From Vitellaria paradoxa (taxonomy: Eukaryota; Streptophyta; Magnoliopsida; Ericales; Sapotaceae): 64,000 nucleotides of DNA. A model generated the notes under the pieces. That model saw only the letters and a program-made list of their open reading frames with translations, was not told where the DNA came from and ran no database searches. Made by a program: the position numbers and the translations under genes. How positions within the stretch are numbered: the stretch's first letter is position 1; every line of letters begins with the position of its first letter. Shown here piece after piece: positions 1 to 11,679 of the stretch. The stretch lies in the NCBI GenBank assembly GCA_019916065.1, contig CM034238.1, positions 34,750,402 to 34,814,401 on the forward strand, in the 5' to 3' direction.

Positions 1-1195
1 CATATTTTCCTGCAATTTCTTTGGGGACCAAGGCTCCACAAATTTCCTTGCTTCTATTGCCATGCCCGAAGTATAATGGGACTCTAGAGACCAATAGGTT
101 TTCTGCGTAAATAGACCTTCCGATGACTGATAAGTTCCCATCGCCAAGTGTAACACGACCAGCAAAATCTCTGTCAATAGTTCCGGCACCAACAGTAGTG
201 ATCCAAGGTGCTCCATTGAACAAAGCAAAATGCCCAGAATTGCCAGCTGAGCATGCCACGAAAATCCCTCTCTCCATTGCTGCAAAAGCTCCCAAAGCAA
301 TTGGGTTGTGGTCAAATGAATTCTCCTCAAAGCCAAACGACATAGACATGAGGTCTACTCCGTCATCTATGGCCCGGTCAATGCCAGCCAATGTGTCACT
401 TGCCATTAGGGGATAACCATCAAAGCCTATTTTGTACATGGCCAGTCGGGCTTTTGGTGCCATACCAACAGCCGTTCCCTTAGCATGACCAAAGTAATTA
501 GCACAAAGCACTGAACTTCCGGCAGCTGTGGACGACGTGTGAGTCCCGTGACCAAAAAAATCCCTCGGGGAATCATAGTCCTCAGTTTTTGAAATGTTAA
601 ACCCACCATGCTTCAATGCTTTACTGAAAGAGCGAGCGCCGATGAGTTTCTTGTTACAATGAGAAGAATTAAACTCAGTTCCAGCCTCGCAGGCACCCCG
701 CCACCGTGCCGGCACTGGAGGCATGCCTTCATCGTTGAAACTCTCGCTTTCGGGCCATATCCCACTGTCCATAATTCCAATTATCATGTCATCTCCAAAC
801 TTAGAAACTGGCCATAATCCGGCATGCTCTTCCAAGCCGAGAAATTCTGGGGTTCGGGTGATGTGGAAATGGCCAAAATTCTCTGGATAGGTTCCGAGAT
901 GACCTGGCATATTCTGGAGTTGTTCGAGCTGGGACTGTGAGAGAACTGCACTAAAGCCGTTCATCACATGGTTGTAGGTGTAAAGATGTGTCGGCGGGGA
1001 AGAACCGTCTACGGACGAGAGGGAAGAGAGAGTTGATTCATACCAGCTGTGGGGGGTGGAGAAAGGAGCTGGCATAGTTGACTTGTCCATGTGGATAATG
1101 TAGGTTCTACGTTCATCTGGGAAAGATGATGATATTGAAGCAATGATGAGAAGTAAGAGAGGGAGGAGAAGGAAGGAAGGCTTTCCATGTCCCAT
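1..1195 (-). CDS. Subtilisin-like serine protease (SBT1-type), N-terminal 398 codons; continues past the window start
   Basis: Secreted subtilase expected to cleave proteins in the apoplast or cell wall. I translated the minus strand from the ATG at 1195-1193, and the frame is open for 398 codons to the window edge. Order of parts: hydrophobic signal peptide (about residues 7-22), inhibitor I9 propeptide beginning RRTYIIHMDKS (about 29-110), then the S8 catalytic domain. Catalytic Asp is D143 (in IMDSGIWPES), catalytic His is H216 (in GHGTHT), and the oxyanion-hole Asn is N319 (in ACSAGNSG). The catalytic Ser (GTSMA region), PA-domain remainder and fibronectin-III tail should lie beyond position 1. 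Family members are about 740-780 residues and usually intronless, which fits the uninterrupted frame. The SFGFEE...FAAME stretch suggests an SBT1.9-like subgroup, an inference from memory of the family. No break is visible in this half. Confidence 0.93.
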   Translation of the reverse strand, partial: MGHGKPSFLLLPLLLLIIASISSSFPDERRTYIIHMDKSTMPAPFSTPHSWYESTLSSLSSVDGSSPPTHLYTYNHVMNGFSAVLSQSQLEQLQNMPGHLGTYPENFGHFHITRTPEFLGLEEHAGLWPVSKFGDDMIIGIMDSGIWPESESFNDEGMPPVPARWRGACEAGTEFNSSHCNKKLIGARSFSKALKHGGFNISKTEDYDSPRDFFGHGTHTSSTAAGSSVLCANYFGHAKGTAVGMAPKARLAMYKIGFDGYPLMASDTLAGIDRAIDDGVDLMSMSFGFEENSFDHNPIALGAFAAMERGIFVACSAGNSGHFALFNGAPWITTVGAGTIDRDFAGRVTLGDGNLSVIGRSIYAENLLVSRVPLYFGHGNRSKEICGALVPKEIAGKY

Positions 1196-1249
1196 TGTTA
1201 CAGAGACACACTGATATTTGAACCTGGATAAATGATCGAAGGATCCCCG

Positions 1250-1258
1250 TATATATAG
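1250..1258 (-). promoter_or_regulatory. TATA box of the subtilase gene
   Basis: Read on the minus strand this is CTATATATA, about 55 nt upstream of the subtilase ATG. A start about 30 nt downstream would leave a leader of roughly 25 nt, short but usual for such genes. Position and sequence are seen; promoter use is inferred. Confidence 0.55.
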
Positions 1259-1260
1259 CT

Positions 1261-1790
1261 TCGAGTATGAGCGAGATTATATGTATTATCGAACATGAAG
1301 CCAGTAACGATCGATACAATTATTGTGTAAACAGGAGCTAGCTGGCAATATATCATTGGTCAGGACCGTAAAGAGTAATTTTTTTAAGTTAATAATATCC
1401 ACAATATTATGAAAAAAATGGTTGTATTTGCCGAAGTATATTTATGAAGTAAGTAATTTTCCCCTCTAGTAATAGTACAGCGTATAACACGAATAACCCC
1501 TTGATAGTATCGTCATGTCTTAACTAAAACAAAATGGGCGATGATATCCCAATCCACAAAAAACTTCCCTCACTTCACTTTTTTGCTTTCTTTCTTTTTT
1601 TTTATTTGTTTTGATGTCATTCAAATGACAAAATTATTCTTGGTTCATTGATCTTGCAGATTAAGTGATTCCATTTATTATCAAAATTAAATAATCTATT
1701 AATATAATTTAAATTTTATAAAAAATAATAATTTTTTATTCTATCAATATAATTAAAATTTTTATAATAAGAAATAATTATTTTTCTAAC
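1261..1790. other. AT-rich intergenic DNA, nothing recognised
   Basis: Upstream flank of the subtilase. No coding frame or RNA gene can be supported. Confidence 0.5.
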
Positions 1791-4155
1791 AAGAATTTGA
1801 TTATTTATTTGAGTTATTTTTATAAAACTAATTAAAATTTTATTATCAAATCCAATGTGAAACTCTCTATGTTCATCATTCTACATTTTTTTTTTTATTT
1901 TTACAAATATTTAAATAAAATTGGTCTTGGAGTGTGACTTTTTTTCTAAATTCTAACTTTAAATTTAAATTGGTAAGATTACTATATTTATATAATAAAC
2001 ACATTTAAAAAATATGCAAGTGTAACTATAAGAAATTCGAGGATTTTAGTAATATAAATCTATTCAAGTGTTCTTGTGATAAAATTAGTGAATCATTGTT
2101 ATTGTACTTATTTTGTGTCACATCGATTATGACGATTTCTTGTGCCAATAATTTATACCACTAAATAAACATTTACTTTCAATAATTAATTGTTTCATTG
2201 CTAAAATTCAACGTTCTTTTGTGAAATATATTGATATTCTAACGGATAATTCATTCTTGTGGCACTCTTTAACAAAAATTAAATATGCATGTATTCATTC
2301 TTGTGGCACTCTTTAACAAAAATTAAATATGCATGTATTCGTAATACCGAAAAGTAAAATATTTCTCTTTCTCAAAACAAATTTCTTTCTCATTGAAACT
2401 TTTTAATATCATCATTAAGTTTAACACAATAGTTTAACACAATAGTGACTTAAAAATTGAACGGTTGTTTGAGAAAAAAGTTTTAATTTATAAAAGATCT
2501 CAATCATTCGTTAAAAAATAAAACTTAATATTAATTTTTGGATTTTAGTTTGTGAAATGGACATATTTAAAATGTATTTATCATATAAATATTGTCAACC
2601 TCACCAATTTAAATTTAAAATTAGAGTTTAGAAAAAAATCACACCCCAAAGATTAATTTATTCAAATATTTATAAAAATAAAAATAGTAGACTGATGAAT
2701 CTAGAGTTTTGCACGTTGGATTTGATAATAAATTTTTAATTGGTTTTATAAAAATAATTCAAATAAAAATTATTATTATTATTATTATTATTAATCATAT
2801 GTGCTTTATATAAAATAAAACAAATAGTCAATGTGACTAACTTAAATTTAAAATTAAAATTTTAAAAAATAACTACTCTTGAGCCTAATTAGTATTTGGT
2901 ATTTTTTGTACTTTTAAATTTTAAAAATACTAAGAGTTATTGTTATATGAGAAATAACCTAATTATTCTTAAGTCTTTTCCATTTGTGTTTTTGAATCCA
3001 ACTCCATTTTTTATCTTTATTTTTAATTTAATTACTAATGTAATTGAAATATATAAATTTAACAATTATATTAACTTTTTAAGCAAATGGGTCCCTTTTT
3101 TAGAACTTATGAGCAAGTTAATTCTTTTTTAGGACCCAAGAAAGTGAGTCTTGTTTTAGAACTCATGAGCTTTTTACATTAATTAAAATAGTATACTATA
3201 AATTCTAGTGGTTTTATAGGCAAATGAAAAAATAAACTTGTAGTGTTTTGGCGTTATGGAATAAAAAAATAAAAGTTTTGTGAAATATCTTAACTATTCG
3301 TTGAAAAATAAAATTCAATATAAAACTTTAGATTTTAATTTGTGACAGAGACATTTTTGAAATATGTTGCTTTTCATTATATAGAAAAAAAATCACTTCC
3401 ACAAGGCTAATGTTATTCAAATATTTATAAAAATAAAAAAAAAATGTAGAATGATGAAATAGAGAGTTTCATATTAAATTTGATAATAAATTTTTAATTG
3501 ATTTTATAAAAATAATTCAAATAAAAAATACTATTATTATTAATCATATATGCTTTATAAAATAAAACAAATATAGCCAATTTGACTGACTTAAATTTAA
3601 AATTAGAATTTAAAAAAATGATTATTTCAAGCCTCATTAATATTCATTATTTTTTTTGTTGTACTTTTAATTTTTTTAAAAAGTTGTGCTTTTAAATTTT
3701 AAATATAGTAAAAGTTATTATATAAGCAATAACCTTATTATTATTTAATTTTTTTTGTTACTTGTATTTTTTAATTCAACTTCATTTTTATCTGTATTTT
3801 TAATTTAATTACTGATATAATTGAAATTTATGAATTTAACTATATTAAATTTTTAAAGAAGTGGGTCCCCCTTTTGGAATCATGAGCAAGTGAATTCTCT
3901 TTGAGAACCCAAGAAAGTGTATCTCTTTTTAAAACTCATAAGTTTTTTATATTTATTAAAATCATATACTACAATTTTAGTACTTTTATAAGAAAACAAA
4001 AAATTGAAGTTGTACTGTTTTGGCGATGTGAGATAAAAAATAAAAGTTTTGTGAGAGATCTCATCATTCTTTAAAAGGTAAAACTCAATCTCAGTTTTTG
4101 AATTTTAGTTTGTAAGGGGGACATTTTCAAAAATCGTCCTTTTTTATTATATAGA
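1790..4155. repeat. AT-rich dispersed repeat family, tandem units plus an inverted piece
   Basis: Two units of about 770-795 bp (about 2590-3384 and 3385-4155) lie head to tail and are recognisable by the same landmarks: a cattatatag-type boundary, a gtgggtccc...gaactcatgagcaag segment, and a tattaatcatat(a/g)tgcttta segment. A shorter part at about 1790-2000 carries the same landmarks in the opposite orientation. Relatives occur at 8.8-9.8, 11.7-12.2 and 25.1-26.0 kb. There is no coding capacity. The class is unresolved. Confidence 0.6.
2249..2336. repeat. 44-bp perfect tandem duplication
   Basis: The unit beginning attcattcttgtggcactc is present twice with no difference (2249-2292 and 2293-2336). 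It looks like a recent slippage duplication. Confidence 0.85.
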
Positions 4156-5235
4156 TATTAAGGGGGTTTTGGTTTATTAATATTCACTAACTTTTATTAA
4201 TTTTTTTCAACTTTTTTCAATCAACATATTATTTTTACATTAACTTTTTATACTTTTTTACCACCTACCACGACCTAAATATCATATTTATTCATTTTTC
4301 TATTTATTATTAAAAAATGGCTTGTGACGAAATTTAATTGAAAAAAGTTAAAAAATTTTTAAATATTTAAATTTTTTTTGCAAAGTTTGAAAAATCCAAA
4401 CGGAGCCCTATTTTGATAGAAGGAATTTTGTGAAAGCACTAACCTTTTAGTTCATACGCTATTTCAGAGTCCAAATTTTTTTATTTTATTACACTAATGT
4501 TTTATATCCTTTTGTTTATTTTTGAAATGCAGATTTCAAATTGTATAGATTTTAACCAATGAAAAGGATTTATATATATATATATATATTTATCTTGACA
4601 AGGAGAGAAAGAAAAAATGTGAAGTTATGGTGTTTCCTTTTTTTGAGATATTATCTTTTTTAATTTTTTTTTTTTTTTTTTGGCAAAACTTTATTAATAG
4701 ACAGCATATCATAATTTGGTAGAATGTCACCGATGAAAGAAAAGTGGAAGGTGGAGAAAAACACGTTTTCCTCATAATAAATGCAAACGGAGAATAATTA
4801 TGATATTTAATATCTTTTTGTATGAGTTGTCCGCTACAACCAGATTAATTTTGTAATTTTGCAACAACTAAAAAAGAAAAAGATGATAAGGAGCTGGGGA
4901 GTTTTCTTGAGGAATGCGAATATTCTCTTTTAATATTTCTTTCCCTCCGGGGGGGATGTGGCCATAACGCGACTCGCACTGACAGATTGGCCGAAACCAT
5001 TTTATGAAAACAATTATTTTAGCTTAACGTGAACCCGCTTCACGTGTGAATGCGATTCTTTTGACGCGAACTAATTGAACGGTGTGGATTTTTCCCCGTA
5101 AAGGCTGTCGTGAAAAAGTGAAAAAAATCAAAGGATTTTTATCAATTATTAATAAATCTTGAATTAACAAAGGATCTTTCTAACATGTGTCCTAAGGGCG
5201 CATGTTAAGGCAGTTGAAAATATTAATATTTTAAA
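3470..5235 (+). repeat. Segmental duplication, copy 1
   Basis: About 1.7 kb that matches 11680-13330 in the same orientation. Shared landmarks include the end of the AT-rich repeat, the text around gttttggtttattaatattc, a TA-dinucleotide run followed by ttgacaaggagagaaagaaa, ggtggagaaaaacacgtttt, gtatgagttgtccgct and the final cagttgaaaatattaat. Similarity stops near 5235. No coding frame is visible. Confidence 0.75.
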
Positions 5236-6130
5236 ATAAAATCAAATTGTATTAATTTTAAGTTAATATATTGATATTGAATTTGTAATTTTTCTTAATA
5301 ATTTCACATTCATGTTAATAGTATTTATATTAGTTCGAATGGTGTTCTCATTCTCTGTCTAATATTTTTGTTCTTATTATATTATGTCAATAATTTAATT
5401 TTTTTTCCCATATGCATTGGAGGGCAGCCAATATGAATGATACCTTCATATTTTTTATTATCAATGAACTAAATATATAGTAACTAATTTAATTAATGAA
5501 ATTTGAGAGCAATTAAATATTAGCAAACCCTCCATTTGTATGCATAATCATACCTTCATATGAATACAGTGGATCGGTATTTGAAAACTTAACTCTTCCT
5601 TTCTCTACTTCAACTTTAGGGTTTGATTTTCAAAGAATTATTCTATGGCATATTTAGGAGGTGTTGGAGTGTCAAAAAATAATGAAAAATATAATTTGAT
5701 AAAATTTTGACATTTAGTGTTTCAAGGTGAAATTATATTTTTTTTTAGATGAATAACGCTGTAGAAATAAATTTTTGCTCATTTCAACAAATTGCAGTAG
5801 AAATTTTTTACCTTTTACATCAGAATGTTGGATTTTAAATCCGTGAGAATAAATTTTTAGTTTCGTTTCAATGTATTTAAGTCAGAATTTTCTAAAAATT
5901 GTTAAAAAGTTTTTTAAATTTGTAAAAAATTTATTAAGATTCATGTAAATATTATTGAAGTTTGTAAAAAATGTATTAAGTTTTGTAAAAATTTATTAAC
6001 ATATATAGATATATATAAATTTATAAAAATTTTACGAAATATGAAGTAAAAAAATATGTTAAAAAATTTTAAAATTCTACAATTTTTTTCTTTACTTTTT
6101 TTAAATAAACCAAGGGCGACCTAAATAATT
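5236..6130. other. AT-rich intergenic DNA
   Basis: No gene or well-bounded element recognised. The sequence at about 5870-6060 is locally repetitive (taaaaatttattaa and similar) without clear ends. Confidence 0.5.
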
Positions 6131-6239
6131 CTTATATTGATGTAAGGGGGGCAAAGACTGGTCGGCCTTGTGATTTTGGGCCTATGACGAGAGGATCCAG
6201 TGGTCCTATATTTTTTTGGTCAGATAGTTGAATCACACT

Positions 6240-6362
6240 CCACGTGGGTTGTCTAACCACAAGACACGTGTATACCACCTGGTCGTGAATCTGATGTGGT
6301 CCGCTACGAACAGTTATTTTCCAATAGGTAGTCAATTTATGTGGGGGAGAGCTCACCACGTG
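6240..6362. promoter_or_regulatory. Cluster of three CACGTG G-box cores
   Basis: CACGTG occurs at 6241-6246 (within ccacgtgg), 6265-6270 (within acacgtgt) and 6357-6362 (within ccacgtgg), inside a stretch (6140-6440) that is less AT-rich than its surroundings. CACGTG is the core bound by plant bZIP and bHLH factors, including ABRE-type sites. No gene is recognised next to it, so regulatory use is only a suggestion. Confidence 0.4.
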
Positions 6363-6440
6363 GCCCATTTGTTCCCCTGTCATTTGAAAGGATTTTGTTG
6401 GCATTTGATTCATTTTCAACTAGAAGAAAAAAATAAATAA

Positions 6441-7906
6441 ATAAAGCGGGGTGTGATTTCTGCTCGGGGGCATTATGAAACTCATCATGTTTGATGCAAT
6501 TGCAGCCTCTCCTCCGTGTTGGAGTTGGTGCTATTCTGGGTGCATATGTATTGACAAAAATTGTGATAAAATAAGTTAAAATAAGATAAATTATAATAGT
6601 GAGATAAAAAATAAATAATTTTTAAAATTTTTTATATTTTTTATTATTTTTCAGAAATTTTTTACACTCTAAAGAGAGTTTGTGTTATATAGAAAGTGAT
6701 GGATAGTGCAATTAAAATGATGATGTATAGTGCAATTAAAATGATATGTTAGTGATATTTATAAATATAAATATTACATATTTTTAGATTACATTTGTGA
6801 AAACGTTTTTCACCCACAACTCTGCTTCTCATAGTGGAAGTTATTGTCAATTTGTCCCTCAGAAGATCATAGAGTTGAACTCTACTTTAATGAGTGACTC
6901 TCCGACTAAAACTTTCGACTTTATTAAGGGGTTGAGTGAAAACCTATAGAACTTAAGAATAGAGAAGATGATTGCGATCGGAAAACGCTCGCATAGTATT
7001 CATAACTTTTATATGTATAAAAATATGTATAATAAAGTATCATAAGATGAATGTAACCTGACACAATTTGTTCAAGATTGATTAGAATAATGTAATTATA
7101 TAAAATGATCAATTCAATCCCGAGTTTAAAACTTTAAATTCGATGAAAATTAAATTAATTCCAAATTTAAGATGAGCTTGAATTGAGGTTTTCGACATAA
7201 ATCTATCAACTTTTTAGATATGGGTATTTAACAACATATCAAATTTTGTCTCTATTCTGTTCAGTAACAATAAGTTTTTCTACTCAAAAATTAGTAAAAT
7301 TTTTACTAAATACATAAAAAGTTATTAAAAGTTGTCGAAAATTTTATCAAATACTTAAAAATTATTAAAATTACCAAAAATTGTTATTTGTCAAACACAA
7401 AAAAATTTCACCCATTAATTTTTGTCAATAAAATACTAAAGATCGCTAAAAATTAGACTTCCAAACGACCCATAAACCAATTAATTTACCCATGTAGATT
7501 CAGCTTTCAACAGCTACTTTGACTACGATACTTGATGAAATACTAGGAAGTTATATATACGTGCAATTTGTATATCTTGTTTTAGAAGTTTCAAAAAGGT
7601 AATAATTAGAAACTGACGTACTAACTTTTTTTTTTTTTTCAAACGCACATTTAGTTTGACCGATTTAAATAATTAAATGTTATAAAGAAAATGGTTACTT
7701 CGAATTTCTCCCCGATCAGCCATTATTAATCTATATGTTAGAGCAGTGCAGCTTATTGTCGAAAATAGGGCAGAGAGATTGGTGGAGAAGGCTGTTGGGT
7801 CTAGGTTTAGTGGAGCACTTGGCATATCCTCAATAGTAGTAGCACACACGTAACTTCCCAATAAAACCCACATACAAACAGTTTAATTACCAATGGATAA
7901 TAAACT
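6441..7906. other. AT-rich intergenic DNA with MITE-like stretches
   Basis: About 7240-7460 has the look of a decayed MITE (dense aaaattattaaa, then ccaaacgaccc) but ends and target duplication cannot be fixed. On the plus strand, 7737-7853 can be read as a 38-codon exon-like stretch ending in TAA; no start, neighbour or family was recognised. Confidence 0.35.
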
Positions 7907-8203
7907 AAGAAAGTAAAAAAATGCGTCCCGAAATGGGTAGTCGAATTGGTTCGGATGGTGGGCTAAAAGGCCTGGGACCAATAGGTCTCGGGTTCGACTC
8001 CTATTGGGGCAGTCCTTCTTGTAATTGTGGAGGGCCATCTAACAGCATTCTCGACTGAACCGGTCAGTCAGGATTTGCCTGCACTGGTTTACCTCCTCGT
8101 GGTTCTTTGCCGATTAGGGTCATAGGTCGGACTTCACCTAGTGCGCATCCATGGGTAGCGGCTACGGGCTCCTCTCCGACCCCAAAAGAAAGTAAAAAAA
8201 TGC
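7907..8203 (+). mobile_element. Au-like SINE (tRNA-derived) with perfect 18-bp target-site duplication
   Basis: The element body is 7925-8185. It is bounded by aagaaagtaaaaaaatgc at 7907-7924 and 8186-8203, an exact 18-bp duplication typical of LINE-machinery retroposition. The 5' part is tRNA-like: an A-box-like tagtcgaattgg (7938-7949) and a B box GGTTCGACTCC (7991-8001), the pol III promoter pair. The 3' part holds the Au-type text around gtgcgcatccatgggtagcg then gctacgggctcc. It has no coding capacity and depends on LINE enzymes. A relative lies at 21247-21510. Confidence 0.9.
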
Positions 8204-8790
8204 TTGGAATACCACTACCCACAAGACAAGACATGCTTATGCTTGTGCTTGTGCTTGGACCCCCCCCCCTTTCCTACAGGTCCTGTGATGTTTGATTCTC
8301 TTAATCCTGCAATAATTAGTTCAATTACAAGGGGGAACAATTAGTTTCAGTTACCGTGCTTTATCAGAAGGATTTGAGGCGAGCTTACCGCCGGTTAAAT
8401 GTAATAATACATAATTAACCTTGAACTACTAAAAATTTACCATGCCTTGAGCTGTGCCCATCCCAAATACATAATGCTAATTTTAATTATCACTTCAGTT
8501 TATAGAGTTTTCGAATCTAATTAATAAGTGATTAGTAGTGCAAATTGCAACCTGTTAACATATTTTTCAGCAGCTTTGGTGGGTGTGGGCTGGGGCTGGC
8601 TTGTGGAAGCAAACGGACGGACTTTTGTAGTAATTCCGTCCGACTGCAGCCCATGTGTAAAGTGGTGATAGATTAAAGATTTTGATAACTGATACTGGGT
8701 TTAACTTTTTAAACCGTTGATTAAAAATCAACAATTCAAATGCATTCATATATATTTTAATTAAAGAAATAGTAAGCTGATATCACGGAA
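8204..8790. other. Intergenic DNA, nothing recognised
   Basis: Contains a C9-10 run near 8261 and a degenerate gcttgtgctt repeat. No gene recognised. Confidence 0.45.
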
Positions 8791-9800
8791 AAAAATAAAA
8801 CGTTCGGAAGGGAATTCACTTGTTTATGGGTTTTAAAAGGGGATCCATTTGTTTAAAAATTTAATATAATTAAATTTATAAATTTCAATTATATTAATAA
8901 TTAAATTAAAAATACAGATAAAAAAATAGAGTTTAATTAAAAAACATAAATAAAAAAAACTCTAAATAATAATAAAGTTATTTCTCATACAACTACAACT
9001 TTTAATATTTTTAAAATTTAAAAGTACAAAATATAATGAATAATAATTAGGCTTGCAAGTAGTCATTTTTTTAAATTTTAATTTTAAATTTAAATTAGTC
9101 ACATATTTATTTATTTTATAAAGCACATATGATTAATAATAATAATATTTTTATTTGAGTTAAATTTTTATAAAACCAATTAAAAATTTATTATCAAATC
9201 TAATGTGGAACTCTCTATTTCATCATTCTATTTTTTTTTTTTTGTGAATATTTGAATAAAATTATTCATGCGGGAGTGATTTTTTTCTATATAATAAAAC
9301 ACAACATATTTTACAAAACTCTCTCTCACAAATTAAAATCCAAAATCTTATATTGAGTTTTATTCTTTAACGAATGACTAAAATATTTTACAAAACTTTT
9401 ATTTTTTTGTCTCACATTACTAAAATATTGCAACTTTACTTTTTTTGTTTACCTATAAAAGTACTAGATTTATAGTATATGATTTTAACAAATATAAAAA
9501 GCTCATAAGTTATAAAATGAGACCCACTTTTTTGCGAAAAGGAATTCACTTGCTCATGGGTTCTAAAAGGGAGACTTGCTTAAAAATTTAATATATATAG
9601 TTGTTAAATTTATATATTTCAATTATATTAGTAATTAAATTAAAAATACAAATAAAAAATAGAGTTGAATTAAAAAAACACAAATAAAAAAACTTAAATA
9701 ATAGTAAAGTTCTTTTTTATATAACAGCTCTTTATTATTTTTAAAATTTAAAAGTACAAACTGAATGTTAATTAGGCTCCATAGTATCATTGACTATATT
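8790..9800. repeat. AT-rich dispersed repeat, opposite orientation to 2590-4155
   Basis: Two partial units, with the boundary at tctatataataaaac near 9288, carry the landmarks ggaattcacttg(c/t)tcatggg and cacatatgattaata. These are the reverse complement of those at 2590-4155 and 11.7-12.2 kb. Non-coding. Confidence 0.6.
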
Positions 9801-9824
9801 TATTTTATTTTATGAGCACATATA

Positions 9825-10225
9825 ATTAATACTTAATAGCTATTATAATTAATGGAATACAGTCAAAAGAGTCACATAAATAAGTTTATCATATTGAGTT
9901 AAATATATATAAAATGACATATATATATATATATATAGAAAGCTGAAGAGAACTCATGAGCCTAAATATAATCAATATAAATTTATTATAAAGTTAAACT
10001 TACAAATTCAATGAGCTTAAATATATATATATATATATAAATTTATATATATTGCGTTAAATTTATAAATTTATAAATATATGTATATAAATTTATATAT
10101 TGAGAACTCATTTATAAATTTATATATATTGAGATCTCTTCAGCTTTACCATATTCGCTAGAGAACTCATGAGCTTAAATATATATATAAATTTATATAT
10201 TGAGTTAAATATATACAAAAATTTG
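9825..10225. repeat. Local TA-rich repeats with a short inverted pair
   Basis: Several copies of aactcatgagc(t/c)taaatata alternate with TA runs. agctgaagaga (about 9940) is inverted as tctcttcagct (about 10135). A ~125-bp segment here (atagctattataattaatgg onwards) reappears near 10885, inside the foldback element. Confidence 0.5.
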
Positions 10226-10230
10226 ACCCA

Positions 10231-11665
10231 AATGTTTCAATTATAACAGTCAAATCCCTACACTTTTGGTCAAGTAGTAATTTAGTCATTCCATTAATTG
10301 ACCATTAAATATAACCATTAGATTAAGGATAAAAAAGTAACTTTTTCTACAGTTTACCCTCATATCACTTTAATCCTTTATATTTCAATTATAACAGTAA
10401 AATCCCTACGCTTTCGATATATGTTTAAAATATATTTTATTAAATTATTTTTAATAATAGTAAAATTAAAATATATTTAATATGTTTCCTTTTAATTGAA
10501 TTAAATTATTTTTAATAAATGATATAGCAAAATTAATAATAGAGTTAAATTAATACTTAATTTAATTAATATGAAATATATTTATTAAATTTTAACAATT
10601 TTTAAAAATTAATAAAATTAAATATATTTAATTCAATAAATATAACCCTACATAGCAACATTAAATTATATTTAATAAATACTATAATTAAATTATATTT
10701 AATATATTTTCTTTTTATTGAATTAAATTATTTTTAATAAATAATATGATTACATTAATAATATAATTAGAATAATATTTAATTTAGCTTACTTAATACA
10801 AAATATATTTTATTAAATTCAATTAATTTTCTAAAAAATTAATAAAATTAAATATTTTATTAGATAGTGATTCAATAGTTTCACTAATAGTTATTATAAT
10901 GGAATAGAATCAAAAGAGTCACATAGATCAATTTATCATATTGAGTTAAATATATACAAAATGATATATATATATATACACACACAAACCTGAAGAGGTA
11001 AACAATTCAGAAAATAGTAATTCTAGGGTCATTTGGTAATGTTACTATTTTTCTATTTTGTTTAATTGTTTATTTTCTAGTTTTATTTTCTATTATCATT
11101 TTTTCTGAAGTAAAAGTAGAAACTGCATTTAAAATGCAATTTTATTTACATAACTTAATTTTTAAAAAATATTTAATTTTATTAATTTTTAAAAAATTGT
11201 TTGAATTTAATAAATATATTTTATATTAATTAAACAAAATTAAGTATTAATTTAACTATATTATTAATTTTATTATATTATCTATTAAAAATAATTTAAT
11301 TCAATAAAAAGAAAACATATTAAATATATTTTAAATGTTTTGGTAATATATTTTAATTTTATTATTTATGAAAAATAATTTAATAAAATATATTTCAAAT
11401 TATAATATGTTTAATAAAATATAATTCAAATATATACCGAAAGTGTAAGAATTTGATTGTTACAATTGAAACGTAAGGGATTAAAGTGATACTAAGGATA
11501 AACTGTAGAAGAAATTACCTTTTTATTCTTTGTCTAATGGATGTATTTAATGATAAATTAAAAGAATGATTAAATTGCTACTTGACAAAAAATATAGGGA
11601 TTTGATTGTTACAATTGAAACATGTGGTACTAAAAGTGATATTGAGAGTAAATTGTAGGAGTCGT
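10231..11665. mobile_element. Foldback element with inverted arms of about 400 bp
   Basis: The left arm (about 10231-10620) and right arm (about 11170-11626) are reverse complements over long stretches. Paired landmarks are ttcaattataacagtcaaat with atttgattgttacaattgaa, and ctacagtttaccct with the reverse complement of aaactgtagaag. Each arm also repeats the ttcaattrtaacarthaaat motif internally. It has no coding frame and looks like a non-autonomous DNA element. A 9-bp or 8-bp duplication was not found. Confidence 0.65.
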
Positions 11666-11679
11666 TTTTGTACTTTACT

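Noticed and set aside
1461..1500. Possible Helitron 3' end on the minus strand (weak hairpin then CTAG)
   Set aside because: The stem is only four pairs with a wobble, and the base after CTAG is A rather than T.
7673..7873. Short frames on both strands, including a plus-strand RAVQLIVENRAERLVEKAVG stretch
   Set aside because: No start, splice site, neighbour or family could be recognised; kept only as a remark in the intergenic entry.
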